Assembly: GCF_007556705.1 (NCBI RefSeq)
Contig: NZ_VJOL01000004.1
Location: 26,549-90,548, forward strand
DNA: 64,000 nucleotides
Direction of reading: 5' to 3'
Source of the DNA: Tepidimonas thermarum
GTDB lineage: Bacteria > Pseudomonadota > Gammaproteobacteria > Burkholderiales > Burkholderiaceae_C
The translations under genes were made by a program, and so were the position numbers. Position 1 is the stretch's first letter. The number at the start of each line of letters is the position of its first letter. A model generated the notes under the pieces. It was not told the origin of the DNA. It worked only from the letters and a program-made list of their open reading frames with translations, and searched no databases. Shown here piece after piece: positions 20,259 through 27,473 of the stretch.

Positions 20259-21307
20259 TGGACACACCCGCACCGCCGACCGCCGACCCCGTCGCCCCGC
20301 TGGCCATCACCATGGGCGATGCCGCCGGCATCGGCCCGGAAATCGTGGCCGAGGTGTTTCGGCGCCGGCCCACGTGGTCGTCGCGCTGTGTGGTGGTGGG
20401 CGATGTGGCCGTGATGCGCCGCGCGGTGCGCGTCACCGGTGGTGGGCTGCCCATCGCGGTGCTGGATGGGCCGGCCGAGGCGCGCCAGGTGCCGCCGCGC
20501 TGCCTGCCGCTGTGGCCGGCGCTCACGCTGCCGAGCCTGCCGGCGTTCGGTCAGGTCAGTGCCGCGGCCGGGCGCGCCGCGGCCGAGGCGGTGACCATCG
20601 CGGCGCAGGCCGCGCTCGCCGGGGAAGTCGCGGGGCTGGTCACCGCGCCCTTGCACAAGGGCGCGCTCGCCGCCGCCGGCATCGACGTGCCGGGACATAC
20701 CGAGCTGTTGCAGGCGCTGGCGGCACGCCATCGGGGGCTGACGCCGGCGCAGCTTCCCGTGCGCATGATGCTGTCCAACGCCGAGCTGCGCACCGTGTTG
20801 GTGAGCATCCATGTGTCCCTGCGGGCGGCCATCGAGGCCGTGACCGCGTCCGCGGTGTGGGAGACGCTGCGCATCACCCACGAGCATTTCACCGGGCTGC
20901 TGGGCTGGCCAAGCTGTCGCATCGCCGTGGCCGGCCTCAACCCGCACGCCGGGGAAGGCGGGCTGTTCGGGCGTGAGGAGATCGACGCGATCGCCCCGGC
21001 CGTCGCGCGTGCGCGCGCTGCCGGCTGGGACGTCAGCGGCCCCCACCCGCCGGATACGGTGTTCATGCGCGCCCGCGCCGGCGAATTCGACGTCGTGATC
21101 GCGATGTACCACGACCAGGGGTTGATCCCGGTCAAATACCTGGGGTTGGCGCATGGCGTCAACACCACGCTGGGGCTGCCCTTTGTGCGCACCAGCCCCG
21201 ACCATGGCACGGCGTTCGATTTGGCGGGGCAGGGACGCGCCGATCCGTCCAGCCTGATGGCGGCGGTGCAGGCCGCCTGGGCGGCCCTGCGGCAGCCGGT
21301 GGCCTGA
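20258..21307 (+). CDS. pdxA: 4-hydroxythreonine-4-phosphate dehydrogenase PdxA family
   Basis: Oxidises 4-phosphohydroxy-L-threonine for pyridoxal phosphate synthesis. The 349-residue protein has metal-site and substrate motifs VPGHTE, LNPHAGEGG, MYHDQGLIPVKYL and TSPDHGTAFD. The usual TMGDPAGIGPE reads TMGDAAGIGPE here. It sits beside Nif3 and petA rather than the common surA-ksgA location, so a PdxA2-type paralogue acting on another phosphorylated acid cannot be excluded. pdxH and pdxJ are elsewhere in the window. Confidence 0.82.
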   Translation: MDTPAPPTADPVAPLAITMGDAAGIGPEIVAEVFRRRPTWSSRCVVVGDVAVMRRAVRVTGGGLPIAVLDGPAEARQVPPRCLPLWPALTLPSLPAFGQVSAAAGRAAAEAVTIAAQAALAGEVAGLVTAPLHKGALAAAGIDVPGHTELLQALAARHRGLTPAQLPVRMMLSNAELRTVLVSIHVSLRAAIEAVTASAVWETLRITHEHFTGLLGWPSCRIAVAGLNPHAGEGGLFGREEIDAIAPAVARARAAGWDVSGPHPPDTVFMRARAGEFDVVIAMYHDQGLIPVKYLGLAHGVNTTLGLPFVRTSPDHGTAFDLAGQGRADPSSLMAAVQAAWAALRQPVA

Positions 21308-21353
21308 GCAGCGTCCGCGCGCGCCTTGCGGGTTTGTCCGGAGCGCGATCCAT

Positions 21354-21359
21354 TACAAT
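21354..21359 (+). promoter_or_regulatory. Candidate -10 box for petABC
   Basis: TACAAT in the 143-bp spacer upstream of petA, 91 bases before the start codon. No convincing -35 lies at 16-18 bp spacing. The spacer has no other recognisable element. Confidence 0.35.
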
Positions 21360-21450
21360 GGCAAATGGTTTTCGTGCGGCCGCGCCATCCGTTGCGATGC
21401 GTCGGGTGGGGTGTGCCGTTTCGCCAGCACCATTCTGAAAGTCCTCCCCC

Positions 21451-22050
21451 ATGAGCGAAGCCACCGTAGACCAAGACCGCCGGACCTGGCTCATCACCTC
21501 GTGCGCCGTGGGTGGCGCGGGTGCCGCCGCCGTGGCAGTCCCCTTCGTCAGTTCGTTTGCGCCCTCCGAGCGTGCCAAGGCGGCCGGGGCGTCGGTCGAG
21601 GTGGACGTCTCCAAGCTGCAACCCGGCGAAAAAGTGGTGGTGGAGTGGCGCGGCAAGCCGGTGTGGGTCATGCGCCGCACGCCCGAGCAACTGGCCTCGC
21701 TCGAGAAGGTCGAAGCTCAGCTGGCCGACCCAAACTCGGACCGCAAGGCCTATCCGACCCCGGCGTACGCCAAGAACCGGCACCGCTCGATCAAGCCCGA
21801 GTATTTGGTGGCGGTGGGTATCTGCACGCACCTGGGGTGCTCGCCGGTGGACAAGCTCCAGCCCGGGCCGCAGCCGTCGCTGCCCGACGACTGGCAGGGC
21901 GGCTTCCTGTGCCCCTGCCACGGTTCGACCTTCGACATGGCTGGCCGCGTGTTCAAGAACAAGCCGGCGCCGGACAATTTGGAAATTCCGCCGCACCACT
22001 ACGTGTCCGAGACCGTGGTGCTGATCGGCGAGGATCCGCCCAAGGCCTGA
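21451..22050 (+). CDS. petA: Cytochrome bc1 complex Rieske iron-sulfur subunit
   Basis: 2Fe-2S subunit of ubiquinol-cytochrome c reductase. It moves electrons from ubiquinol to cytochrome c1 on the periplasmic side. The 199-residue protein starts with a Tat-type anchor (RRTWLITS, then a hydrophobic helix). The cluster ligands are CTHLGC and CPCHGS. Tat export of the folded Rieske protein fits the tatABC operon about 4 kb upstream. It heads the petABC operon. Confidence 0.96.
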   Translation: MSEATVDQDRRTWLITSCAVGGAGAAAVAVPFVSSFAPSERAKAAGASVEVDVSKLQPGEKVVVEWRGKPVWVMRRTPEQLASLEKVEAQLADPNSDRKAYPTPAYAKNRHRSIKPEYLVAVGICTHLGCSPVDKLQPGPQPSLPDDWQGGFLCPCHGSTFDMAGRVFKNKPAPDNLEIPPHHYVSETVVLIGEDPPKA

Positions 22051-22091
22051 AGCAGCGCCCCCGTACCGAATTTACGCACTAGGGAACCACC

Positions 22092-23513
22092 ATGGCCGAA
22101 TTCAAGGAAGCCCCCCCCAACGCGTCCCGCGGCGAGCAGCTCCTGACCTGGATCGACAACCGCTTTCCGCTGAGCAAGCTCTACAAAGAGCATTTGTCCG
22201 AGTACTACGCGCCGAAGAATTTCAACTTCTGGTACTTCTTCGGCTCGCTGGCCCTGCTGGTGCTGGTGATCCAGATCGTCACCGGCATCTTCCTGGTGAT
22301 GCACTACAAGCCCGACGCGTCGCTCAATACCGCCGGTGTGCCGGTGGCGTTTGCCTCGGTCGAGTACATCATGCGTGACGTGCCGTGGGGCTGGCTGATC
22401 CGCTACATGCACTCCACCGGCGCCTCGGCGTTCTTCGTCGTGGTGTACCTGCACATGTACCGCGGCCTGATCTACGGCTCGTACCGCAAACCGCGCGAGC
22501 TGGTGTGGATTTTTGGTGTGGCGATCTTCCTGTGTCTGATGGCCGAGGCCTTCATGGGCTACCTGCTGCCCTGGGGCCAGATGTCGTACTGGGGCGCGCA
22601 GGTGATCGTCAACCTGTTCTCGGCCATTCCGTTCATTGGCCCGGATCTGGCGATCCTCATCCGCGGGGACTACGTGGTCAGCGACGCGACGCTCAACCGC
22701 TTCTTCAGCTTCCACGTGATCGCGGTGCCGCTGGTGCTGCTGGGGCTGGTGGTGGCGCACATCATCGCGCTGCACGAAGTGGGCTCCAACAACCCCGATG
22801 GCATCGAGATCAAGGCCACCAAAGACGCCAGCGGCAAGCCGCTCGACGGCATTCCGTTCCACCCCTACTACACCGTGCACGACATTCTGGGCGTGTCGGT
22901 GTTCCTGATGGTGTTTTCGGCCATCGTCTTCTTCGCGCCCGAGCTGGGTGGCTACTTCCTCGAATACAACAACTTCATCCCGGCCGACCCGATGGTGACG
23001 CCGCCGCACATCGCGCCGGTGTGGTACTTCACGCCGTTTTATTCGATGCTGCGTGCCACCACGACCGAGATGATGTACGTGCTGGTCGCGGTCGTGCTCC
23101 TGGGCGCGGTGCTGGCGGCGCTCAAGTCCTCGGGCGGTGCGGTGGCCAAAGCCGGCTGGCTCGTGGGCGCGCTGGTGCTGGCGGCGCTCATGCTCAGCAT
23201 CGACGCCAAGTTCTGGGGCGTGGTCGTCATGGGCGGCGCCGTGATCATCCTGTTCTTCCTGCCCTGGCTGGACAACAGCCCGGTCAAGTCGATCCGCTAC
23301 CGTCCGGCCTGGAACAAGTACCTCTACGGTCTGTTCGTGATCAACTTCTTGATCCTGGGTTACCTGGGTGTGCTGCCGCCGTCGCCGGTGGGTGAGCGCG
23401 TCTCGCAGGTGGGCACGCTGTTTTACTTCGGCTTCTTCCTGCTGATGCCGTGGTGGAGCCGTCTGGGCGAGTTCAAGCCCGTGCCCGCCCGCGTCAACTT
23501 CCAGGCCCACTAA
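22092..23513 (+). CDS. petB: Cytochrome b of the bc1 complex
   Basis: Membrane core of the bc1 complex, 473 residues, with the quinol oxidation and reduction sites. The bis-His heme ligands are in HSTGASAFF/YLHMYRG and FHVIAVP/HIIALHE, and the PEWY-class loop region is present. A run of eight C (22111-22118) encodes prolines at residues 7-9, just after the start. AGGGAA precedes the ATG, and petC follows after 20 bases. Confidence 0.96.
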   Translation: MAEFKEAPPNASRGEQLLTWIDNRFPLSKLYKEHLSEYYAPKNFNFWYFFGSLALLVLVIQIVTGIFLVMHYKPDASLNTAGVPVAFASVEYIMRDVPWGWLIRYMHSTGASAFFVVVYLHMYRGLIYGSYRKPRELVWIFGVAIFLCLMAEAFMGYLLPWGQMSYWGAQVIVNLFSAIPFIGPDLAILIRGDYVVSDATLNRFFSFHVIAVPLVLLGLVVAHIIALHEVGSNNPDGIEIKATKDASGKPLDGIPFHPYYTVHDILGVSVFLMVFSAIVFFAPELGGYFLEYNNFIPADPMVTPPHIAPVWYFTPFYSMLRATTTEMMYVLVAVVLLGAVLAALKSSGGAVAKAGWLVGALVLAALMLSIDAKFWGVVVMGGAVIILFFLPWLDNSPVKSIRYRPAWNKYLYGLFVINFLILGYLGVLPPSPVGERVSQVGTLFYFGFFLLMPWWSRLGEFKPVPARVNFQAH

Positions 23514-23533
23514 ATCTCCAGGAGTCGAATCCC

Positions 23534-24304
23534 ATGAAGCGATGGATTGCCACGGGTCTGGTGGCCCTCGGTGCGATGTTCGGGGCGGTGGGTACGCTGC
23601 ACGCGGCCGGCACCAGCTTCCCCATGGACAAGGCGCCGCACCTGACCAACGACACGGCGGCGCTGCAAAACGGCGCCAAGATCTTCGTCAACTACTGCCT
23701 GAGCTGCCACTCGGCCTCGTTCGTGCGCTACAACCGCCTGACCGAAATCGGTCTGACGGAAAAGCAAATCCGCGAGAACCTGATGTTCACCACCGACAAG
23801 GTGGGCAACCAGATGATCGCGGCGATCGACCCCAAGCAGGCCAAGGCGTGGTTTGGCGCCCAGCCGCCGGATCTGTCGCTGGTAGCGCGTTCGCGCGCGG
23901 CGCAAATGAGCTACAGCGGCACCGACTACCTCTACACCCTGCTGCGCGGCTACTACCGCGATCCCAACCGGCCCACCGGCTGGAACAACGTTGCCTTCCA
24001 CAACATCGGCATGCCGCACCCGTTGTGGGAGCTGCAGGGCGAGCGCAAGCCCATCTTTGAAAAAGTCGTCAGCCACGGCCACGAGGCCGAGGTGTTCCGC
24101 GGGTGGGAGGTCGTCAAGCCCGGCAAACTCTCCGAGGCCGAATACGACCGCACCGTCGCCGAGCTGGTGGCGTTTTTGGAGTGGATGGGCGAGCCGGCCA
24201 AGAACGATCGCATCCGCCTCGGTGTGTGGGTGCTGGTCTTCCTGGGCGTGTTCACCGTGATCGCCTGGCGTCTCAACGCCGCGTACTGGAAAGACGTCAA
24301 ATAA
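23534..24304 (+). CDS. petC: Cytochrome c1 of the bc1 complex
   Basis: Monoheme cytochrome c1 subunit, 256 residues. It has a cleavable signal peptide ending near LHAAG, the heme motif CLSCH, an axial-Met region (HNIGMPHPL) and a C-terminal membrane anchor (about 233-250). An AGGAG ribosome site precedes ATG 23534. Heme attachment would need the cytochrome c maturation system, which is not in the window. Confidence 0.95.
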   Translation: MKRWIATGLVALGAMFGAVGTLHAAGTSFPMDKAPHLTNDTAALQNGAKIFVNYCLSCHSASFVRYNRLTEIGLTEKQIRENLMFTTDKVGNQMIAAIDPKQAKAWFGAQPPDLSLVARSRAAQMSYSGTDYLYTLLRGYYRDPNRPTGWNNVAFHNIGMPHPLWELQGERKPIFEKVVSHGHEAEVFRGWEVVKPGKLSEAEYDRTVAELVAFLEWMGEPAKNDRIRLGVWVLVFLGVFTVIAWRLNAAYWKDVK

Positions 24305-24313
24305 CGTCGGTCT

Positions 24314-24331
24314 GACCGGTTGAAACCGGTC
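24314..24331 (+). terminator. Hairpin after petC
   Basis: Perfect 7-bp stem (GACCGGT/ACCGGTC) with a TGAA tetraloop ten bases after the petC stop. No T run follows, so termination would be inefficient or Rho-dependent. It may separate petABC from sspAB. Confidence 0.3.
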
Positions 24332-24398
24332 TGCACAGTGGGTGAGCCAGCCAGCCGGCGGCCATCCACTGTTTTGCTTTGTCGAGGAGCGAAATGCC

Positions 24399-25010
24399 AT
24401 GATGGTTTTGTACTCGGGCACCACCTGTCCGTATTCGCACCGCTGCCGCTTCGTGTTGTTCGAAAAGGGCATGGACTTCGAGATCCGCGATGTCGATCTC
24501 TACAACAAGCCCGAAGACATCGCGGTCATGAACCCCTATGGGCAAGTGCCGATCCTGGTCGAGCGCGACCTGATCCTGTACGAGTCCAACATCATCAACG
24601 AATACATCGACGAGCGCTTTCCGCACCCGCAGCTCATGCCGGGCGATCCGGTGGACCGCGCGCGCGTGCGGCTGTTTCTGCTCAATTTCGAGAAGGAGCT
24701 CTTTGCCCACGTCTCGGTGTTGGAGCAGCGCACCCCGAAGCCGACCGACAAGCAGATCGAAAAGGCCAAGGCGCACATCCGCGATCGGCTCACGCAGCTC
24801 GCGCCCGTGTTCCTGAAGAACAAATACATGCTGGGCGAAAACTTTTCGATGCTGGACGTGGCGATTGCCCCGCTGCTGTGGCGCCTGGACCACTACGGCA
24901 TCGAGCTCAACAAGAACGCCGCGCCGTTGCTGAAGTATGCCGAGCGCATCTTTTCGCGCCCGGCGTTCATCGAGGCGCTGACCCCGTCGGAAAAGGTCAT
25001 GCGCAAGTGA
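24399..25010 (+). CDS. sspA: Stringent starvation protein A (glutathione transferase fold)
   Basis: RNA-polymerase-associated protein with a GST fold that alters transcription under starvation and acid stress. The 203-residue protein has a thioredoxin-like N half (SGTTCPYSHRCRFVLFEKGM, with NPYGQVPILVE) and an all-alpha C half. GAGGAG at 24384-24389 selects the MM start at 24399. The TGATG junction gives a one-base overlap with sspB, the conserved partner. Confidence 0.94.
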   Translation: MMVLYSGTTCPYSHRCRFVLFEKGMDFEIRDVDLYNKPEDIAVMNPYGQVPILVERDLILYESNIINEYIDERFPHPQLMPGDPVDRARVRLFLLNFEKELFAHVSVLEQRTPKPTDKQIEKAKAHIRDRLTQLAPVFLKNKYMLGENFSMLDVAIAPLLWRLDHYGIELNKNAAPLLKYAERIFSRPAFIEALTPSEKVMRK

Positions 25011-25522
25011 TGGACGCCGATTTGCCTTCGACGCGGCCCTATCTGGTGCGCGCGCTGCACGAGTGGTGCACCGACAACGGCCTGACACCCTATGTGGTGG
25101 TCGCGGTCGATGAGCGCGTGCAGGTGCCGCGCGAGTATGTGCGCGATGGCCAGATCGTGCTCAACATCAGCTTCGATGCCACCAGCGGGCTGCGCCTGGG
25201 CAACGATGTGATTGCCTTCAAGGCACGCTTTGGCGGCGTGCCGCGCGAGGTGGTGATTCCGGTGGAACACGTGATCGCCATTTACGCGCGGGAAAACGGC
25301 CAGGGCATGGCCTTTCCGGCCCCCGAACCGGCCAGCGGCCCCGCCGAGCCCGCGGGGGGCCCGCCGCGCTTTCAGGTCGTGGCGGCCGAGGGCGATGGCG
25401 CCACGCCGAAGGTCCCGACCGCACCCGCCCCCGCGCCAGACGGTGGTGCGCCTGCGGACGAAGGCGGCCACGATCGGCCGCCCCCGGGGGGCAAGCGTCC
25501 GGCGCTGACGCGGGTCAAGTGA
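25010..25522 (+). CDS. sspB: ClpXP adaptor SspB
   Basis: Adaptor that delivers ssrA-tagged proteins to ClpXP. The folded substrate-binding domain covers about residues 1-105 (STRPYLVRALHEWCTDNGLTP). A long Pro/Ala/Gly-rich linker follows. It ends with the short ClpX-binding tail KRPALTRVK, equivalent to the RPALRVVK tail of E. coli. At 170 residues it is the normal length, and it overlaps sspA by one base. Confidence 0.94.
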   Translation: MDADLPSTRPYLVRALHEWCTDNGLTPYVVVAVDERVQVPREYVRDGQIVLNISFDATSGLRLGNDVIAFKARFGGVPREVVIPVEHVIAIYARENGQGMAFPAPEPASGPAEPAGGPPRFQVVAAEGDGATPKVPTAPAPAPDGGAPADEGGHDRPPPGGKRPALTRVK

Positions 25523-25533
25523 CGCGCTCGGGC

Positions 25534-25539
25534 TACAAT
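25534..25539 (+). promoter_or_regulatory. Candidate -10 box for tRNA-Thr
   Basis: TACAAT in the 99-bp spacer between sspB and tRNA-Thr, 82 bases before the mature tRNA. No good -35 is visible. The rest of the spacer shows nothing recognisable. Confidence 0.38.
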
Positions 25540-25621
25540 CACCGCATTGCGGGGCGGTCTCGTGTGGACCGCGCCGCAGCGTGTGACGCCATAGCGTGCG
25601 TCGCACCCTAATGCGCATCGC

Positions 25622-25697
25622 GCCGCTTTAGCTCAGTTGGTAGAGCACCCGCCTTGTAAGCGGTAGGTCGTCTGTTCGAGTCAGACAAGCGGCACCA
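25622..25697 (+). tRNA. tRNA-Thr (anticodon UGU)
   Basis: A 76-nt tRNA with encoded CCA. The acceptor GCCGCTT (25622-25628) pairs with AAGCGGC (25687-25693). The D arm is GCTC...GAGC, the T arm GTCTG/CAGAC with TTCGAGT, and the anticodon TGT is at 25655-25657 in loop CTTGTAA. The outer anticodon-stem pair (27-43) is C-T, a mismatch. The gene reads ACA codons, with wobble. Confidence 0.96.
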
Positions 25698-25722
25698 CCC
25701 ACCGTCTTCGCTGCACCGCCCC

Positions 25723-27327
25723 ATGTTCGGCTCATCCAGGCCCCTGGCTGCGGCCACGGCTGCGCCCGAACCGCGGGTGTGGTGGCTGCTGTGGGGCGTG
25801 GTCCTGGCCGTGGCGGTGTGGGGCCGGCAATTGCTGCCCATCGACGAGACGCGCTACGCCGCCGTCGCCTGGGAGATGTGGCGCGATCAGCACTGGCTCT
25901 ATCCCACGCTCGACGGCGGTTTTTATGCGCAAAAGCCGCCCCTGCTGTTTTGGTTGACGCTGGCCGTCTGGGCCGTCGTCGGGGTGGCCGATTGGGTGCC
26001 GCGTGCCATCGTCGCGATCATGGGGCTGGCGACGATCGCCGCCAGCGCCCGGCTGGCGCAGCGCCTGTGGCCGCACACGCCTGCCGTGGCGCGCTGGGTG
26101 CCGGCCACGTTTGGGCTGGTGCTGATCTGGTTGCTGTTTGCACCGGCGTGGTACTTCGACATCCCCAACGCGCTGTGGTGTGTGGTGGGTGTGCATGGGC
26201 TGTTGGACCTTGCGGCGCGGCGCTGGGGGCGTGGGGCGGCGCTGCTCGCCCTGGCCTTCGTGGCCGGTGTCTTCACCAAAGGCCCGATGGTGCTGCTCAC
26301 CGTAGGGGCGGCGGCGGTGTGGGCGCCGCTGTGGGGGCCGCGCTGGGTGGGCTGGCAGCAGCCGCCGCTGTGGAAGGCCGCTGTGGTGGTGGCGCTGACG
26401 GCGGTGCTCGGCCTGGCGGTCTATGCCGGTTGGCTGGCATGGGCCAGCGCGCACGCGGGCGAGGCGGTGTGGCGCGCGGTGCTCGGGGCGCAGGCTGTCG
26501 ATCGGCTCTCCGACGACGCCGATCACGCGTCGCCCTTTTGGTGGTACGCGCCCCAGCTGCTGTGGATGCTGTGGCCGGCCTGGGCGGTGGCGCTGGCCCT
26601 GCTGCGCCGCCGTGGGTCGGTGCAGGGGGATGCCGGCACGGGGCTGGTGTGGGGCACGTTTGCGCTGCTGTTGCTCGTGTTGTCGCTGGCGGCCGGCAAG
26701 CGCGGCCACTACCTGATGGGCTGGGTTCCCCTGGGGGCCGTCTGGTTGGCGGCGCGCCTGGCGACGGCGGACCTGCGCGTCGCCCCCGCGTGGGGGTGGC
26801 GCGTGCTGGCGGCGCTGCCAGCCCTCGTGGTGGGGGCGGCGCTGGCGGTGTGGGTGGGACGCCCGCAGGTGGTGCAGGCCTATCCCTGGGCGGGCCCGGC
26901 GCTGCAAGCGGTGGGGGCGGCGTTGGTGGTGTGGGCGTTGGTCATGGCGTGGCCGGCGCGCGATGCCGCACGCTGGGTGCAGCGCCTTGCCGCGGGGGGT
27001 ATCGGCCTGGTGCTGTTGCACGTCGCGGTTGCGCATGCCATGGGGCCGTCGTTTCAGCTGCGCGCGCTTGCCGAACAGGTTGGCGAGGCCATGCGCGCCG
27101 GGCACCCGGTGGCCTGGACCGACGGGCGCTTTCATGGGGTGCTGAGCTTCTACGGGCGCCTGCCGCGTACGCCCGAGCTGCTGGCGCCGGAGCAGGCCGC
27201 GCAGTGGCTGGCGCGTCACCCCGATGGCTGGGTGCTGGTGCGCAGCAAACCCGCGCCCGATGAGCGCCCCCCCCACTGCGTGCCGTACCGCTCGGGCTGG
27301 TTGTGCATCGTGCGAGCGGGCACGTAA
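25723..27327 (+). CDS. ArnT-like GT-C family glycosyltransferase
   Basis: Polytopic inner-membrane protein of 534 residues with about ten hydrophobic segments. The N-terminal periplasmic-loop motifs LPIDETRYAAVAWEM and FYAQKPPLLFW are those of PMT/ArnT-type transferases, which use polyprenyl-phosphate sugars. A likely role is adding a sugar or aminosugar to lipid A or another envelope acceptor. No arn genes are nearby, so the substrate is unknown. It lies 25 bases after tRNA-Thr and four before the convergent tRNA-Ser, alone among housekeeping genes. Confidence 0.8.
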   Translation: MFGSSRPLAAATAAPEPRVWWLLWGVVLAVAVWGRQLLPIDETRYAAVAWEMWRDQHWLYPTLDGGFYAQKPPLLFWLTLAVWAVVGVADWVPRAIVAIMGLATIAASARLAQRLWPHTPAVARWVPATFGLVLIWLLFAPAWYFDIPNALWCVVGVHGLLDLAARRWGRGAALLALAFVAGVFTKGPMVLLTVGAAAVWAPLWGPRWVGWQQPPLWKAAVVVALTAVLGLAVYAGWLAWASAHAGEAVWRAVLGAQAVDRLSDDADHASPFWWYAPQLLWMLWPAWAVALALLRRRGSVQGDAGTGLVWGTFALLLLVLSLAAGKRGHYLMGWVPLGAVWLAARLATADLRVAPAWGWRVLAALPALVVGAALAVWVGRPQVVQAYPWAGPALQAVGAALVVWALVMAWPARDAARWVQRLAAGGIGLVLLHVAVAHAMGPSFQLRALAEQVGEAMRAGHPVAWTDGRFHGVLSFYGRLPRTPELLAPEQAAQWLARHPDGWVLVRSKPAPDERPPHCVPYRSGWLCIVRAGT

Positions 27328-27330
27328 GGG

Positions 27331-27423
27331 TGGCGGAGAGAGAGGGATTCGAACCCTCGATACGGGGAAGACCCGTATACCGGATTTCGAGTCCGGCGCA
27401 TTCGACCACTCTGCCATCTCTCC
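27331..27423 (-). tRNA. tRNA-Ser (anticodon CGA)
   Basis: A 93-nt class II tRNA with a long variable arm, read on the minus strand. The acceptor GGAGAGA pairs with TCTCTCC, followed by G and an encoded CCA (27331-27333). The anticodon loop is CTCGAAA, with the CGA complement at 27387-27389. The variable arm is the ACGGG...CCCGT-like stem. The 5' end is at 27423, downstream of trpS on the same strand. Confidence 0.96.
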
Positions 27424-27431
27424 GCGGTCGA

Positions 27432-27456
27432 CAAGCCTGCCATTGTAGCAGGCTTG
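27432..27456 (-). terminator. Perfect hairpin between trpS and tRNA-Ser with -10-like loop
   Basis: A 9-bp perfect stem (CAAGCCTGC/GCAGGCTTG) with a 7-nt loop lies between the end of trpS and tRNA-Ser. No T run follows on the minus strand. The loop and its edge spell TACAAT on the minus strand (27447 down to 27442), 18 bases before the tRNA 5' end. One element may therefore act both as trpS 3' structure and as the tRNA-Ser -10. Confidence 0.45.
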
Positions 27457-27473
27457 CGCGTGGTCGCCGGCGC

